Notes: generated by a model not told the origin, from the letters alone. Shown: positions 45,656 through 55,025, counted from the first letter of the stretch. The stretch is 64,000 nt of DNA from Gammaproteobacteria bacterium (GCA_024640305.1 JAHEFG010000044.1:88034-152033), one strand, 5' to 3'. Made by a program: numbers and translations.

Positions 45656-46408
45656 ATGTGGAAATTCATACATAAGCTGGCGTCGCCGCCACACTTCTAC
45701 AACCTTGCCCCGAAATTGGTGCCGTGGTTTACGGTACCTGGCGTATTGCTGGTCGCCTACGGCGTCTACGCAGGGCTTTTTCTGGCACCGGCTGATTACC
45801 AGCAAGGCGATGCGTTTCGCATCATCTATATTCATGTGCCATCGGCGTACTTGTCGATGATGGCCTACATGATCATGGCGGTCAGCGCTGCCATAGGCCT
45901 CATTTGGCGTATTAAGTTGTCGCATGCAGTTGCTGCTGCGGCAGCGCCCCTGGGAGCCTGGTTCACTTTCCTGGCACTCGCTACCGGGTCTATTTGGGGC
46001 CGACCGATGTGGGGAACGTGGTGGGAGTGGGGAGATCCACGATTGACATCCGAGCTGATTATGCTGTTTGTCTATTTTGGTTATATGGCTTTGCGAGCGG
46101 CCATCGACGATACGGCCAAGGCGGATAAAGCCAGCGCCGTGCTTGCACTGGTTGGCGCCGTCAATGTGCCGATCATTCATTTTTCAGTCGAGTGGTGGAG
46201 TTCGCTGCATCAGGGGGCAACGCTCCTGCGTAAGGACGGTCCGGCAATGGATCCATCTATGTTGTATCCGTTGCTCGCGATGATTCTGGCATTCACTTTC
46301 TTGTTTGGGGCGCTGCTGACGCGTCGCATCAGGACAGAAGTGCTATTCCGCGAGCGTCGCACACGCTGGGTTAAAGATATGGTGTTGTCTGCCAAAGGAC
46401 GAAATTAA
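45656..46408 (+). CDS. ccmC: Haem exporter / haem handling protein CcmC
   Basis: Six-helix membrane protein that loads haem onto CcmE; 250 residues. External histidines appear in YIHVPSAYLSMM and in HFSVEWWSSLHQGATL. The tryptophan-rich WWD block reads WGTWWEWGDPRLTSEL. Compared with the usual WGTWWVWDARLTSEL form it has one extra residue and shifts the conserved Asp. The gene is otherwise standard. It overlaps ccmD by one base (TAATG). Confidence 0.95.
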   Translation: MWKFIHKLASPPHFYNLAPKLVPWFTVPGVLLVAYGVYAGLFLAPADYQQGDAFRIIYIHVPSAYLSMMAYMIMAVSAAIGLIWRIKLSHAVAAAAAPLGAWFTFLALATGSIWGRPMWGTWWEWGDPRLTSELIMLFVYFGYMALRAAIDDTAKADKASAVLALVGAVNVPIIHFSVEWWSSLHQGATLLRKDGPAMDPSMLYPLLAMILAFTFLFGALLTRRIRTEVLFRERRTRWVKDMVLSAKGRN

Positions 46409-46569
46409 TGGAAGGACTGACGATGGGGTCATACGGTGCTTACGTATGGAGCTGTTTCATAATGGGTGGCCTGGTATTACTCATTTGCGACTGGCGGGCA
46501 CGATCCCTGCAACGCAAGGTATACCGCGATATCGAAGTGCGTATTAAAGCGCTGGGAGATGAACTATGA
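46408..46569 (+). CDS. ccmD: Haem exporter protein CcmD
   Basis: A 53-residue single-span membrane protein, found by reading the gap between ccmC and ccmE. It begins MEGLTMGSYGAYVWSCF, has one helix (FIMGGLVLLICDW) and a basic cytoplasmic tail (RARSLQRKVYRDIE). CcmD stabilises CcmABC and helps release holo-CcmE. Start and stop overlap the neighbouring genes by one and four bases, which supports it strongly. Confidence 0.9.
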   Translation: MEGLTMGSYGAYVWSCFIMGGLVLLICDWRARSLQRKVYRDIEVRIKALGDEL

Positions 46570-47039
46570 AGCCCCGGCAGCAACGCATGCTGGCGGTCGG
46601 GCTTGTGGTGGTTGGCGTCGCTGTCGCCGCATTGTTCACGTTGCAGGCGTTAAAAGACAACATGATGTTCTTCGTCAGTGTTTCCGACGTGGTAGCCGGG
46701 GAGTATCCGCAGGACCGCAACTTTCGGCTTGGCGGCCTGGTCTTGGCCGGCAGTGTCGAGCGTGAAGAGGATTCTCTCGAGATGACATTCAAGGTTACAG
46801 ACATGCGCTGCGAAGTACCGGTTAGTTATACCGGGGTTTTGCCAGATCTGTTTCGTGAAGGCCAGGGCGTTGTCGCACATGGCCGGCTTGATGGCAGTGG
46901 CGTATTTATCGCCGATACGATTCTTGCAAAACATGATGAAAATTACATGGCGCCCGAGGTCGCAGATTCGCTTGTGGATCACGTTGCCGACCAAACGGCA
47001 CCGCTGACTGAATACACAACCGGGTGTAACGAGCAGTGA
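46566..47039 (+). CDS. ccmE: Haem chaperone CcmE
   Basis: Periplasmic haem chaperone of 157 residues with an N-terminal membrane anchor (MLAVGLVVVGVAVAALFTL) and an OB fold. The covalent haem-binding histidine is in ILAKHDENYMAPEV. It passes haem from CcmC to CcmF. The start overlaps the ccmD stop and the stop overlaps the ccmF start. Confidence 0.96.
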   Translation: MKPRQQRMLAVGLVVVGVAVAALFTLQALKDNMMFFVSVSDVVAGEYPQDRNFRLGGLVLAGSVEREEDSLEMTFKVTDMRCEVPVSYTGVLPDLFREGQGVVAHGRLDGSGVFIADTILAKHDENYMAPEVADSLVDHVADQTAPLTEYTTGCNEQ

Positions 47040-48958
47040 TTCCTGAGATTGGTCATTTCGCGCTGATTCTGGCGCTGGCGCTGGCGATTGTGCAGGGTAC
47101 CTTGCCCCTCATCGGCGCCCATCAAAACAACGCAGCTCTTATGTCGGTGGCGCGCTCATCGGCTATCGGTCACTTGGTGTTTGTGGTGGTCGCCTATGCT
47201 TGCCTGACGTGGGCATTTCTGCAAAACGATTTTTCCGTCTTGTACGTAGCGAATCACTCGCAGCTTTCATTACCGACGATGTACAAAATTACCGCTGTTT
47301 GGGGTGGTCATGAAGGGTCCGTGTTGCTCTGGATTCTTTTGCTGGCGGCGTGGACCACGGCAGTGGCATTTTTCAGTCGTAGCCTGCCTGATAATTTCGT
47401 ATCCCGAGTTATTGGCGTACTCGGGCTGCTGTCTATCGGGTTTATTCTGTTTGCCCTGTTGACATCGAATCCATTTGATCGACTGATTCCGGCGCCGCCG
47501 GACGGTGGCGATCTTAATCCCTTGTTGCAGGATCCGGGTATGGCTTTCCACCCGCCGCTCCTGTATGTCGGCTACGTTGGTTTCTCCGTTGCGTTCGCAT
47601 TTGCGATAGCGGCCATGTTGAGCGGGAATCTTGACCAAAAATGGTCGAAATGGACGCGGCCATGGACAACCATGGCGTGGGTATTCTTAACCATAGGCAT
47701 CGCACTAGGCAGTTGGTGGGCTTACTACGAGCTGGGCTGGGGCGGTTGGTGGTTCTGGGATCCGGTTGAGAATGCGTCTTTCATGCCCTGGCTTGTCGGT
47801 ACAGCGCTTATTCACTCACTGGCTGTGGCGGAGAAACGTGGTCTCTTCAAGAGCTGGACTTTGCTGCTGGCTATCGCTGCATTTTCATTAAGCCTGGTCG
47901 GCACGTTTCTTGTCCGTTCGGGAATCATCGTGTCGGTGCATGCTTTTGCTACGGATCCGACGCGCGGAATATTCATTCTCGGGTTTCTTGGTGTGGTCGT
48001 TCTCAGCGCGCTGGCTCTTTACGCCTGGCGCGCACCGAGCCTCGACTCGACCGCAGGTTTCAAACCAAACTCACGCGAAACTTTTCTCTTGCTCAACAAT
48101 GTACTGCTGGTTATCGCGACGACGCTCGTGTTCATCGGTACATTGGCGCCGCTCGTCTTTGAAGTGCTCGATGCAGGCAAGATTTCAATTGGACCACCGT
48201 GGTTTTCGATAGCTTTTGTTATTCCAATGTTGCCGCTCCTGTTTCTCATGGGGCTGGGCATGCATACGGTTTGGAGGCATCAAAAAGGACCGTTATTAAC
48301 CGGTAGATTAAAACTGCCTGCGATTATTTCCGTTGTGTTTGGCATCCTCATACCCGGTGTCCTGTATGGCCGGTTCGGGCTGATGGTCAGTGTTGGCACA
48401 ATCGCCGCACTATGGATACTGACCACATCTGTGATCGATCCAGTGCGTTCATTTCGTCGTGCGCCTGGCGCAGCAGGTTTGACACGTTCGGCGCTGGGCA
48501 TGTCCGTCGCACATTTCGGGGTGGGCCTGTTCGTGCTCGGCGTAACACTCGTGTCAGCCTTTAATATTGAAACTGATATGTCGATGCGCTCCGGACAAAC
48601 GCTGGATGCGGCGGGCTACCAATTTGAGTTGCGCGAGCTTCGCCAGGTGGAAGGGCCGAACTATTCAGCGGTCGAAGGCTCTATAGATGTTCGCAAGGAT
48701 GGAGACTTTATTGCCAATATTCGGCCGCAGAAACGGCAATACCTCGTGCAAAAGAACTGGATGACCGAGGCCGATATCGTCGTAGGCTGGAACAGGGATC
48801 TGTTCGTTGCGCTGGGCGATCAAATCGGAAGTGATACATGGAGCGTCCGAATTCAGTACAAGCCGATGATTCGTTTTATATGGTTGGGCGCCCTCGTAAT
48901 GGCTCTGGGCGGATTGCTTGCCGCAAGTGATCGTCGTTATCGCAGACAGGAGCAGTAA
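47036..48958 (+). CDS. ccmF: Cytochrome c haem lyase subunit CcmF
   Basis: Large membrane haem lyase subunit, 640 residues, with more than a dozen hydrophobic helices. The haem-facing WWD domain reads GWGGWWFWDPVENASFMPWL. Conserved histidines occur in VWGGHEGSVLLW, HPPLLYVGYVGF and ALIHSLAVAEK. The start is GTG at 47036 within the ccmE stop, and the stop overlaps the ccmG ATG by one base. Confidence 0.97.
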   Translation: MIPEIGHFALILALALAIVQGTLPLIGAHQNNAALMSVARSSAIGHLVFVVVAYACLTWAFLQNDFSVLYVANHSQLSLPTMYKITAVWGGHEGSVLLWILLLAAWTTAVAFFSRSLPDNFVSRVIGVLGLLSIGFILFALLTSNPFDRLIPAPPDGGDLNPLLQDPGMAFHPPLLYVGYVGFSVAFAFAIAAMLSGNLDQKWSKWTRPWTTMAWVFLTIGIALGSWWAYYELGWGGWWFWDPVENASFMPWLVGTALIHSLAVAEKRGLFKSWTLLLAIAAFSLSLVGTFLVRSGIIVSVHAFATDPTRGIFILGFLGVVVLSALALYAWRAPSLDSTAGFKPNSRETFLLLNNVLLVIATTLVFIGTLAPLVFEVLDAGKISIGPPWFSIAFVIPMLPLLFLMGLGMHTVWRHQKGPLLTGRLKLPAIISVVFGILIPGVLYGRFGLMVSVGTIAALWILTTSVIDPVRSFRRAPGAAGLTRSALGMSVAHFGVGLFVLGVTLVSAFNIETDMSMRSGQTLDAAGYQFELRELRQVEGPNYSAVEGSIDVRKDGDFIANIRPQKRQYLVQKNWMTEADIVVGWNRDLFVALGDQIGSDTWSVRIQYKPMIRFIWLGALVMALGGLLAASDRRYRRQEQ

Positions 48959-49488
48959 TGTCCCGTTTCTTGATTCCGCTGCTCATCTTCGCTTCGCTGA
49001 TAGCGGTATTTGTAGTCGGCCTTGGGCGCGATCCCAGCGAGTTGCCGTCACCGCTGTTGGAAAAGCCCGCGCCGCAGTTCGATCTGCCATCGTTGCTCGA
49101 TCCTGAGCAGAGAGTCACTACTCAGGACATAAGCGGTGAGGTGTCGCTGGTGAATGTTTGGGCGACGTGGTGTGTGGGCTGCCGGCAGGAACACAATTTT
49201 CTGTTGCAGCTGTCCAAGGCGGATGTCCTTCCAATTTATGGTCTTAACTGGCGCGACAACGGCCCCGAGGCACGTCGTTGGCTGCAGCAATTGGGTGACC
49301 CTTACGTGGCCACCGCATATGACCAGGATGGTCGAGTCGGCATCGACTGGGGTGTTTACGGTGCACCGGAAACTTTTCTGATCGGCGCAGACGGGACCGT
49401 CCTTTACAAGCATCTTGGGCCGCTGAGCTGGGGCTTGTGGGAGGAGAACTTCGTTCCGCTGCTAAAAGCACAGGGGCAATTGCAATGA
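48958..49488 (+). CDS. ccmG: Thiol-disulfide oxidoreductase CcmG (DsbE)
   Basis: Membrane-anchored thioredoxin-like reductant of apocytochrome CxxCH cysteines; 176 residues. An N-terminal anchor (FLIPLLIFASLIAVFVVGL) precedes the thioredoxin fold with active site NVWATWCVGCRQEH. The cis-proline region is in GVYGAPETFLI. The gene is embedded in the ccm operon by overlaps on both sides. Confidence 0.96.
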   Translation: MSRFLIPLLIFASLIAVFVVGLGRDPSELPSPLLEKPAPQFDLPSLLDPEQRVTTQDISGEVSLVNVWATWCVGCRQEHNFLLQLSKADVLPIYGLNWRDNGPEARRWLQQLGDPYVATAYDQDGRVGIDWGVYGAPETFLIGADGTVLYKHLGPLSWGLWEENFVPLLKAQGQLQ

Positions 49489-49898
49489 GAAAACTCCTCG
49501 GCATGCTTACATTACTGGCATTGGCCATGCCCGCGATTGCAATAGACGATATTCAGGCGTTCGATGACCCGGAGCTGCAGGCGCGCTACGAAGAGATTAT
49601 CTCAGAAGTACGTTGCCTGAAATGTCAGAACCAGACCATTAAAGACTCAAATGCTTTTCTCGCTGGTGATTTACGGCGCGAAATCCGTCGCATGCTTGAG
49701 GAAGGGTTTTCCGACAAAGAGATTTACGATTTTCTTGTCGAACGCTACGGCGAGTTTGCGTTGTACCGGCCTAGAACAAGCGGCAAGACGCTCATACTCT
49801 GGATAGCACCCGGGCTCTTGCTGCTCGGTGGAATCGCCGTGTTGGGTGGGGTATTGCGTAAGCGGATGAATATGCCTATCGACGAGGATGGAGCCTGA
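49485..49898 (+). CDS. ccmH: Cytochrome c-type biogenesis protein CcmH
   Basis: A 137-residue membrane-anchored periplasmic protein. After the signal peptide comes the redox motif RCLKCQNQTIKDSNA, which reduces or holds apocytochrome thiols, then a helical bundle. A C-terminal helix (LILWIAPGLLLLGGIAVLGG) closes the protein. The ATG at 49485 overlaps the ccmG stop. This is the short CcmH form, with the TPR part in the separate ccmI. Confidence 0.95.
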   Translation: MRKLLGMLTLLALAMPAIAIDDIQAFDDPELQARYEEIISEVRCLKCQNQTIKDSNAFLAGDLRREIRRMLEEGFSDKEIYDFLVERYGEFALYRPRTSGKTLILWIAPGLLLLGGIAVLGGVLRKRMNMPIDEDGA

Positions 49899-50935
49899 TG
49901 ACTCTCTGGATATTTCTTGCCGTCATGACCCTGGTGGCGATTGGTTTTGTCGTGACACCGCTATTGCGGCAGCAGAACAAACTGACGCCAGTGATTATCG
50001 TCGCCATTCTTGTAATTGTCGGGATATCGGCCGCTCTCTATCAAAAAAACGGTACGCCGGATGCGCCGCCAGGCGGCAACGAACTCGCGGTAGTAGACGA
50101 TATGCTGGTCGACCTGGCGCAACGACTCGATGACAATCCTGATGACCTGGAAGGCTGGGTATTGCTGGGTCGGTCTTACATGTCAGTTGGCAATTACGAG
50201 GGTGCGATCGCGGCGTTTGAGCGTGTTGTGGTGCTGGATGGCGGAGAAGATGCCACAACCTTGGTATCCCTCGGCGAGAGCTTGCTGGCAGGTACCGGCG
50301 GTGCGATAGAGGGTCGGATTGCAGAGCTGTTCGAAAGCGCTCTGGAAGTCGATGAGGAGAACCCGCAGGCCTTGTTTTACGGCGGAATCGGCGCGTTCAA
50401 CCGCGGTGATCAGGAGCTTGCGGCTGTCCGCTGGGAGAGCCTGCTTGGTTTAAATCCACCGGCCGAAATAGAGGGCATACTGCGCCAGCGCATCGCTGAA
50501 TGGCGTGGCGAACCTGTTGCGGAAATGCCGGCCGACCATCCGCCGATCGAAGCAGCACCGGTAGTGGAACAAGCCCCGCCGCCCATTGAGCAGCCGGGCA
50601 CAATTATTAGCGCAGAAGTATCGATTGCCGGAACTGCAAATGTGCCGGCCAACGCGACCGTTTTCATCATAGCCCGCGATCCCGGCCAACCGTCGCCACC
50701 GATAGCCGTCAAACGCATCAACACATCGGAGCTACCGACAACGGTCAATCTCGCAGATGGGGACTCGATGGTTGAGGGGCGTTCTCTATCGGCATTCGCC
50801 GAGATAGAAATTATCGCGCGTGTATCGACTTCCGGTCGGCCAACGCAGCAATCAGGCGACTGGTTCGGCGTGCAGATCGTCAGGCCCGCCGAGAATCGCA
50901 ATGTAACGCTAACGATAGATCAGCAGGTGCCCTAG
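49898..50935 (+). CDS. ccmI: Cytochrome c biogenesis TPR protein CcmI
   Basis: Apocytochrome chaperone of 345 residues. Two N-terminal helices (about 1-20 and 28-46) are followed by TPR repeats (GWVLLGRSYMSVGNYEGAIAAFERVV and a second LGESLLAGTGG unit). A proline-rich linker leads to a C-terminal beta domain resembling the CycH C-terminus. It closes the ccm operon and overlaps ccmH by one base. Confidence 0.92.
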   Translation: MTLWIFLAVMTLVAIGFVVTPLLRQQNKLTPVIIVAILVIVGISAALYQKNGTPDAPPGGNELAVVDDMLVDLAQRLDDNPDDLEGWVLLGRSYMSVGNYEGAIAAFERVVVLDGGEDATTLVSLGESLLAGTGGAIEGRIAELFESALEVDEENPQALFYGGIGAFNRGDQELAAVRWESLLGLNPPAEIEGILRQRIAEWRGEPVAEMPADHPPIEAAPVVEQAPPPIEQPGTIISAEVSIAGTANVPANATVFIIARDPGQPSPPIAVKRINTSELPTTVNLADGDSMVEGRSLSAFAEIEIIARVSTSGRPTQQSGDWFGVQIVRPAENRNVTLTIDQQVP

Positions 50936-50994
50936 ACTTTGTCGTTCTTCAGGTCTGCAGCGGCAGCTTTGTGCGTGCCTGACCGGCGTAACTA

Positions 50995-51960
50995 ATGGCG
51001 CTGCCCGGACTTCTCAGGAACAGACTGCGTATCCCCCTGATCGGGGCGCCGATGTTCATCGTGTCGCAGCCCGAGTTGGTCATAGCGCAATGCAAGGCCG
51101 GGGTTGTCGGCTCGTTTCCGGCACTTAATGCGCGGCCGCAGGAAGCGCTCGACGACTGGATTCGACAAATCAAAAATGAGCTGGCGGAATACTCGAGCGA
51201 AAATCCAGATCAGCCTGTTGCGCCGTATGCCGTGAATCAAATCGCACACGGCAGTAACGATCGCCTGCAGGCCGATATGGAAGTATGCGTTCGGCACGAG
51301 GTACCGATAATCATTACCAGCTTGCGGCCGCCAGAAGATATCGTGCAAGCCGTTCACAGCTATGGCGGGCTCGTTTTTCACGATGTCATTAGTCTGCGCC
51401 ATGCACGCAAAGCGATCGAGCAGGGTGTCGACGGCATAATCGCTGTGTGTGCCGGTGCCGGTGGCCACGCGGGACCGTTGAGTCCTTTCGCATTGATCAA
51501 GGAGATCCGAAAGGAATTTGACGGCACAATAATTCTCTCCGGTTGTATGACGAGCGGTGGTGACATACTGGCCGCACAAGCGATGGGCGCTGACCTCGCG
51601 TACATGGGCACACGATTTATTGCGACCCGGGAAGCGGCGGCGGTAGAGCAATACAAGGAGATGATAGTCGCAAGCAAGGCGTCCGATATCGTCTATACCA
51701 ATTTGTTCACAGGAGTAAACGGCAGCTATCTCAAGGGCAGTGTAATCAACGCCGGCATGGATCCCGACAATTTACCGGCTGGCGAAAAAACCAGCCTGAA
51801 CTATGCGAAACGAAGCAAGGAAGACGCGAAAGCCTGGCGCGATATTTGGGGCGCGGGGCAGGGCGTGGGCAATATCGATGACGTATTGCCTGCTTTCGAT
51901 CTCGTGTTGCGAATGGAAGCGGAGTATAACGAAACGCGCCGGCGACTTGGGCTGGGGTAG
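50995..51960 (+). CDS. NAD(P)H-dependent flavin oxidoreductase, nitronate monooxygenase family
   Basis: A 321-residue FMN-binding TIM-barrel protein of the 2-nitropropane dioxygenase/nitronate monooxygenase family. Typical blocks are IPLIGAPMFIVSQPELV near the N-terminus, the flavin loop VCAGAGGHAGPLSPFALI and QAMGADLAYMGTRFIATREAAA. The real substrate is usually unknown for these proteins. It starts 59 bases after ccmI and is followed by the Fluc-family gene after three bases. Confidence 0.9.
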   Translation: MALPGLLRNRLRIPLIGAPMFIVSQPELVIAQCKAGVVGSFPALNARPQEALDDWIRQIKNELAEYSSENPDQPVAPYAVNQIAHGSNDRLQADMEVCVRHEVPIIITSLRPPEDIVQAVHSYGGLVFHDVISLRHARKAIEQGVDGIIAVCAGAGGHAGPLSPFALIKEIRKEFDGTIILSGCMTSGGDILAAQAMGADLAYMGTRFIATREAAAVEQYKEMIVASKASDIVYTNLFTGVNGSYLKGSVINAGMDPDNLPAGEKTSLNYAKRSKEDAKAWRDIWGAGQGVGNIDDVLPAFDLVLRMEAEYNETRRRLGLG

Positions 51961-51963
51961 GAC

Positions 51964-52368
51964 ATGAGAATTATCGCACTTTCGTATTTCTTCGTGGCCG
52001 TTGGCGGCGCTCTGGGCGCAATGGCGAGGTTCGGCCTGAACGTTTTTCTGCAAAGAGATATTTCGGTTCCCTGGGGTACGCTGAGTGCGAATTTGTTGGG
52101 CTGCCTGGTAATGGGTGTTATCGCACAGCTTGTCGCAACCTCGGCGTGGTTCAACGAGGCTGGAATCGTGCCGGATCAGTACCGATTGCTATTCGCTATA
52201 GGCTTTTGCGGCAGTTTCACGACCTTGTCGGCCCTCGTCATGGAATTGCACACCATGCTGCAGAGAAATGAAATCCTCAATTCATTTTCGTACCTGATGG
52301 TCACCATGCTTGGCGGGTTTGCGTGCTTCTACCTGGGCTTTATCCTGACTCGCGCACTGCGGATGTAA
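51964..52368 (+). CDS. Fluc (CrcB) family fluoride-channel protein with altered Phe box
   Basis: A 134-residue four-helix membrane protein. Family features are VAVGGALGAMARFGLN, GTLSANLLGCLVMG and GFCGSFTTLSALVMEL. In typical Fluc channels the last motif reads TTFSTF, giving the two pore-lining phenylalanines; here both positions are leucine. Dual-topology dimers export fluoride in the known members. No fluoride riboswitch is seen upstream, and the gene is tightly linked to the flavin oxidoreductase. Its 3' end overlaps the convergent decarboxylase by 29 bases. Confidence 0.82.
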   Translation: MRIIALSYFFVAVGGALGAMARFGLNVFLQRDISVPWGTLSANLLGCLVMGVIAQLVATSAWFNEAGIVPDQYRLLFAIGFCGSFTTLSALVMELHTMLQRNEILNSFSYLMVTMLGGFACFYLGFILTRALRM

Positions 52369-53707
52369 CCTCCCGCCCGCAGTCATCAAGAATTCCTCCT
52401 ATCTGTTCGAGCCACTCGATGTGTTCGGGCTTCATCAGCACGGAACGCAGGCACGTCACTGTCTCGCTATTCGCCTCTAGTTCCGGATGGTAAGGCCGAA
52501 CTAAATCGACCGGTAGTTGCATCATCGCAAGATGCAAATCCTTCTTCGCCGCCAATTCAAAAACGCGGCGAGCCCGGCTGCTGGCTTCCAATGCGTCAGG
52601 TGCGTTTACGGCGTAGACCACGATATCCAGTTCGGGTCGCATGAGCGGCTGATAATATTCGCTGTCCGTGAGCCGCTGCCACAGGCCTCGCGCCGCCAGA
52701 AGACTGTTATCGAGCCATTGGCTGAGTTGTCCGCCTTTTTCCAGTGGAAACAGTTGTTGTGTCGCCCAAAGGGCAACGGCCGATGCACCTGCTCGAGAAC
52801 ATTCGAGACTGATCTCGCCAAGATGCAGCTCTGCGGAACTGAAGTAGGTATACGGTGATTCATGCTTGTAGAACCGACCCACGTCAGCACTGCGAAATAG
52901 AATGCAGCCGCAGCCATAGGGCTGCAGGCCATGTTTGTGCGGGTCGACGACGATTGAATCAACCTGACCCAGGCAGTCGAAAGAAGACCGTGCTTCGTCG
53001 GCGAGTTCGGTGGCAAGCCCGAAATAACCGCCATAGGCTGCGTCCACATGCACGCGGGCGCCATAGTGAGCGGCGAGCTCAAGGATTTCCGGCAGGCTAT
53101 CAACCGCACCCAGGCCTGTATTGCCTAATGTGGCGACGATAGTTCCAACGTCTCCGGTCCTCAGTTCAGCTTCGATCGCGGCAACGTCCATACGTCCGTT
53201 ACCAGCGACGCTCACTGCTGAAAAACGCGCGCCTAGCACGTCGCAGATGCGCCTGTGTGTGTTGTGCGCCTGCTGCGATGCAATGATCTTCTTGCCGGGA
53301 TGTAATTTATTCGCCACCCACAATGCTTCGAGGTTGGCCATCGTGCCGCCACCTGTGAGATGACCCAGCGGCGAGTCCCAGCCGTACATTCGGCCCAGAT
53401 CGACGATACACTCCTTTTCCATCGCGGAGCTTGCCCGGCCGCCATCCAGCGCATGATTGTTCGGATTGACCCATAGCGATATCGCATACGCGATGCGTGC
53501 GATTGCGTGCGGTGGTTTGAGCATCTGCCCGGCGTACTGAGGATGGTAGTAGGGGTAGTTGTCGTGCATACGTTTGGCGACGCGTTGCAATACCTGAGCG
53601 GCAGCCTCGGCATCAAAGTCGGCTGTGAACGGCGGTAGATCCTCGTAGCCCTCGGCCAGCGTCGCCAAAGCAGTTCGAAGTAGCTTAAGTTCTGCAGGAT
53701 GAATCAT
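52340..53707 (-). CDS. Group II PLP-dependent decarboxylase family protein
   Basis: A 455-residue PLP enzyme of the glutamate/aromatic amino acid decarboxylase fold. Motifs are HPQYAGQMLKPPHAIARIAY, HLTGGGTMANLEALWVA, VDAAYGGYFGL and the PLP lysine in VDPHKHGLQPYGCGC. The substrate cannot be assigned. Members with this architecture act on tyrosine, aspartate, cysteine sulfinate or related acids. It is convergent with the Fluc-family gene and divergent from the sterol-desaturase gene. Confidence 0.87.
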   Translation of the reverse strand: MIHPAELKLLRTALATLAEGYEDLPPFTADFDAEAAAQVLQRVAKRMHDNYPYYHPQYAGQMLKPPHAIARIAYAISLWVNPNNHALDGGRASSAMEKECIVDLGRMYGWDSPLGHLTGGGTMANLEALWVANKLHPGKKIIASQQAHNTHRRICDVLGARFSAVSVAGNGRMDVAAIEAELRTGDVGTIVATLGNTGLGAVDSLPEILELAAHYGARVHVDAAYGGYFGLATELADEARSSFDCLGQVDSIVVDPHKHGLQPYGCGCILFRSADVGRFYKHESPYTYFSSAELHLGEISLECSRAGASAVALWATQQLFPLEKGGQLSQWLDNSLLAARGLWQRLTDSEYYQPLMRPELDIVVYAVNAPDALEASSRARRVFELAAKKDLHLAMMQLPVDLVRPYHPELEANSETVTCLRSVLMKPEHIEWLEQIGGILDDCGREVTSAVRESG

Positions 53708-53777
53708 TAAATTCTCTGTCTGGTGCCAGTCGCGGAGCTTACCGCAAAAGATCCGCGAATGGCGTTACTATTGGGGT

Positions 53778-55025
53778 ATGGATCTGATCGCGGTTGCTGT
53801 TCCATTTTTCTTGCTGGCTTTGTTGCTTGAACTGATTGTCGATCGCGTCAAAGGGCGAAACTACTTTCGCGCCAACGATGCGATCAACAGCCTGAGTGCA
53901 GGAACGCTGAGTACAACAGGAGGTTACTTTACCGGGTTCATCGGCTTATTTTTTTGGGGCTTTGCGCTCGAAAAATTTTCTATTTTCGACATGCCGCTGA
54001 CATGGTTCGATGCTTCACCGAGCGGCATTGTGTGGTGGGTCGCTGCGGCACTTGCGTGGGATTTCAGCTACTACTGGTTTCACCGCTTCAGCCACGAGAT
54101 TTCGATTTTCTGGGCAGCACATGCGGTCCACCATCAAAGTGAAGACTACAACCTGTCGACTGCTCTACGGCAGACCAGTACAGACTTTCTGTTTGCCTGG
54201 GTTTTCTATTTACCGTTGTTCCTGATTGGCTTTCCCCTGGAAGTATTATTGACGGTCAAGGCGGTAAACCTGATCTATCAGTTCTGGGTGCATACGCAGT
54301 TTGTACGGCGACTTGGCGTGCTGGATTACATACTCGTTACCCCGTCAAATCATCGCGTTCATCACGCGCAAAACGAGCGCTATATCGACAAGAACTACGG
54401 TGGCATGCTCATTCTGTGGGACCGGGTGTTTGGCACTTTTCAGGAAGAGCGTGACGATGATCCGGTCGTATTCGGTGTACGCAAACCGTTAGCCAACTGG
54501 AATCCGTTTTGGGCGAATCTGCAGGTCTATGACTACCTGTTGTTTGACGCGATACATACCAAACGCTGGCGAGATAAACTGGGAGTCTGGTTCAAACATA
54601 CTGGTTGGCGGCCAGCAGATGTCGCACAGAGCCACCCGAAGGGTCGGGTGGATCTTGCTGCATTCGATAAATTTGACCCGCCTGTGGCATCGCCTGTGCG
54701 TCGCTACGTGCTGGGTCAGTTCATCGTGGCTATAGTCGCGGTACTGCTGATCGCCGATTGGTACGCCAGAGCCGGCGCGGTCGCAGTAGTATGGCCGTGC
54801 TTTTCGCTTTGGGCGCAGTTGTACACGATCGGGCTACTTAACGAGGGCAGGGTATATGCGACCCGACTCGAGGCCGTGAGGTTGATGTTGTTCGTGCCTG
54901 TTACGGCCGGCCTGTTCACGACCACGTCTGTAATACCTGTCGAAACCGGCTTGTTTTGGGTGATTGTCGGTGGCTATGTCGTTGTCTCGTCAGCTAGTCT
55001 GGCGTTTGCTGCTGCAAGAAGATGA
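53778..55025 (+). CDS. Sterol desaturase / fatty acid hydroxylase family membrane protein
   Basis: A 415-residue di-iron membrane oxygenase family protein. The histidine motifs are HRFSHE (HxxxH), HAVHHQSE (HxxHH), a further His in WVHTQF and HRVHHAQN. They lie among hydrophobic helices in the first 270 residues. The C-terminal 130 residues add three or four more helices, beyond the usual family length. Bacterial members hydroxylate sterol-like, carotenoid or lipid substrates; which one is unknown. The 3' end overlaps the next convergent gene by 32 bases. Confidence 0.88.
   Translation: MDLIAVAVPFFLLALLLELIVDRVKGRNYFRANDAINSLSAGTLSTTGGYFTGFIGLFFWGFALEKFSIFDMPLTWFDASPSGIVWWVAAALAWDFSYYWFHRFSHEISIFWAAHAVHHQSEDYNLSTALRQTSTDFLFAWVFYLPLFLIGFPLEVLLTVKAVNLIYQFWVHTQFVRRLGVLDYILVTPSNHRVHHAQNERYIDKNYGGMLILWDRVFGTFQEERDDDPVVFGVRKPLANWNPFWANLQVYDYLLFDAIHTKRWRDKLGVWFKHTGWRPADVAQSHPKGRVDLAAFDKFDPPVASPVRRYVLGQFIVAIVAVLLIADWYARAGAVAVVWPCFSLWAQLYTIGLLNEGRVYATRLEAVRLMLFVPVTAGLFTTTSVIPVETGLFWVIVGGYVVVSSASLAFAAARR

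Noticed and set aside
51900..51963. Fluoride riboswitch upstream of the Fluc-family gene
   Set aside because: Only three bases separate it from the preceding stop codon, and no pseudoknot aptamer pattern is visible in the coding end.
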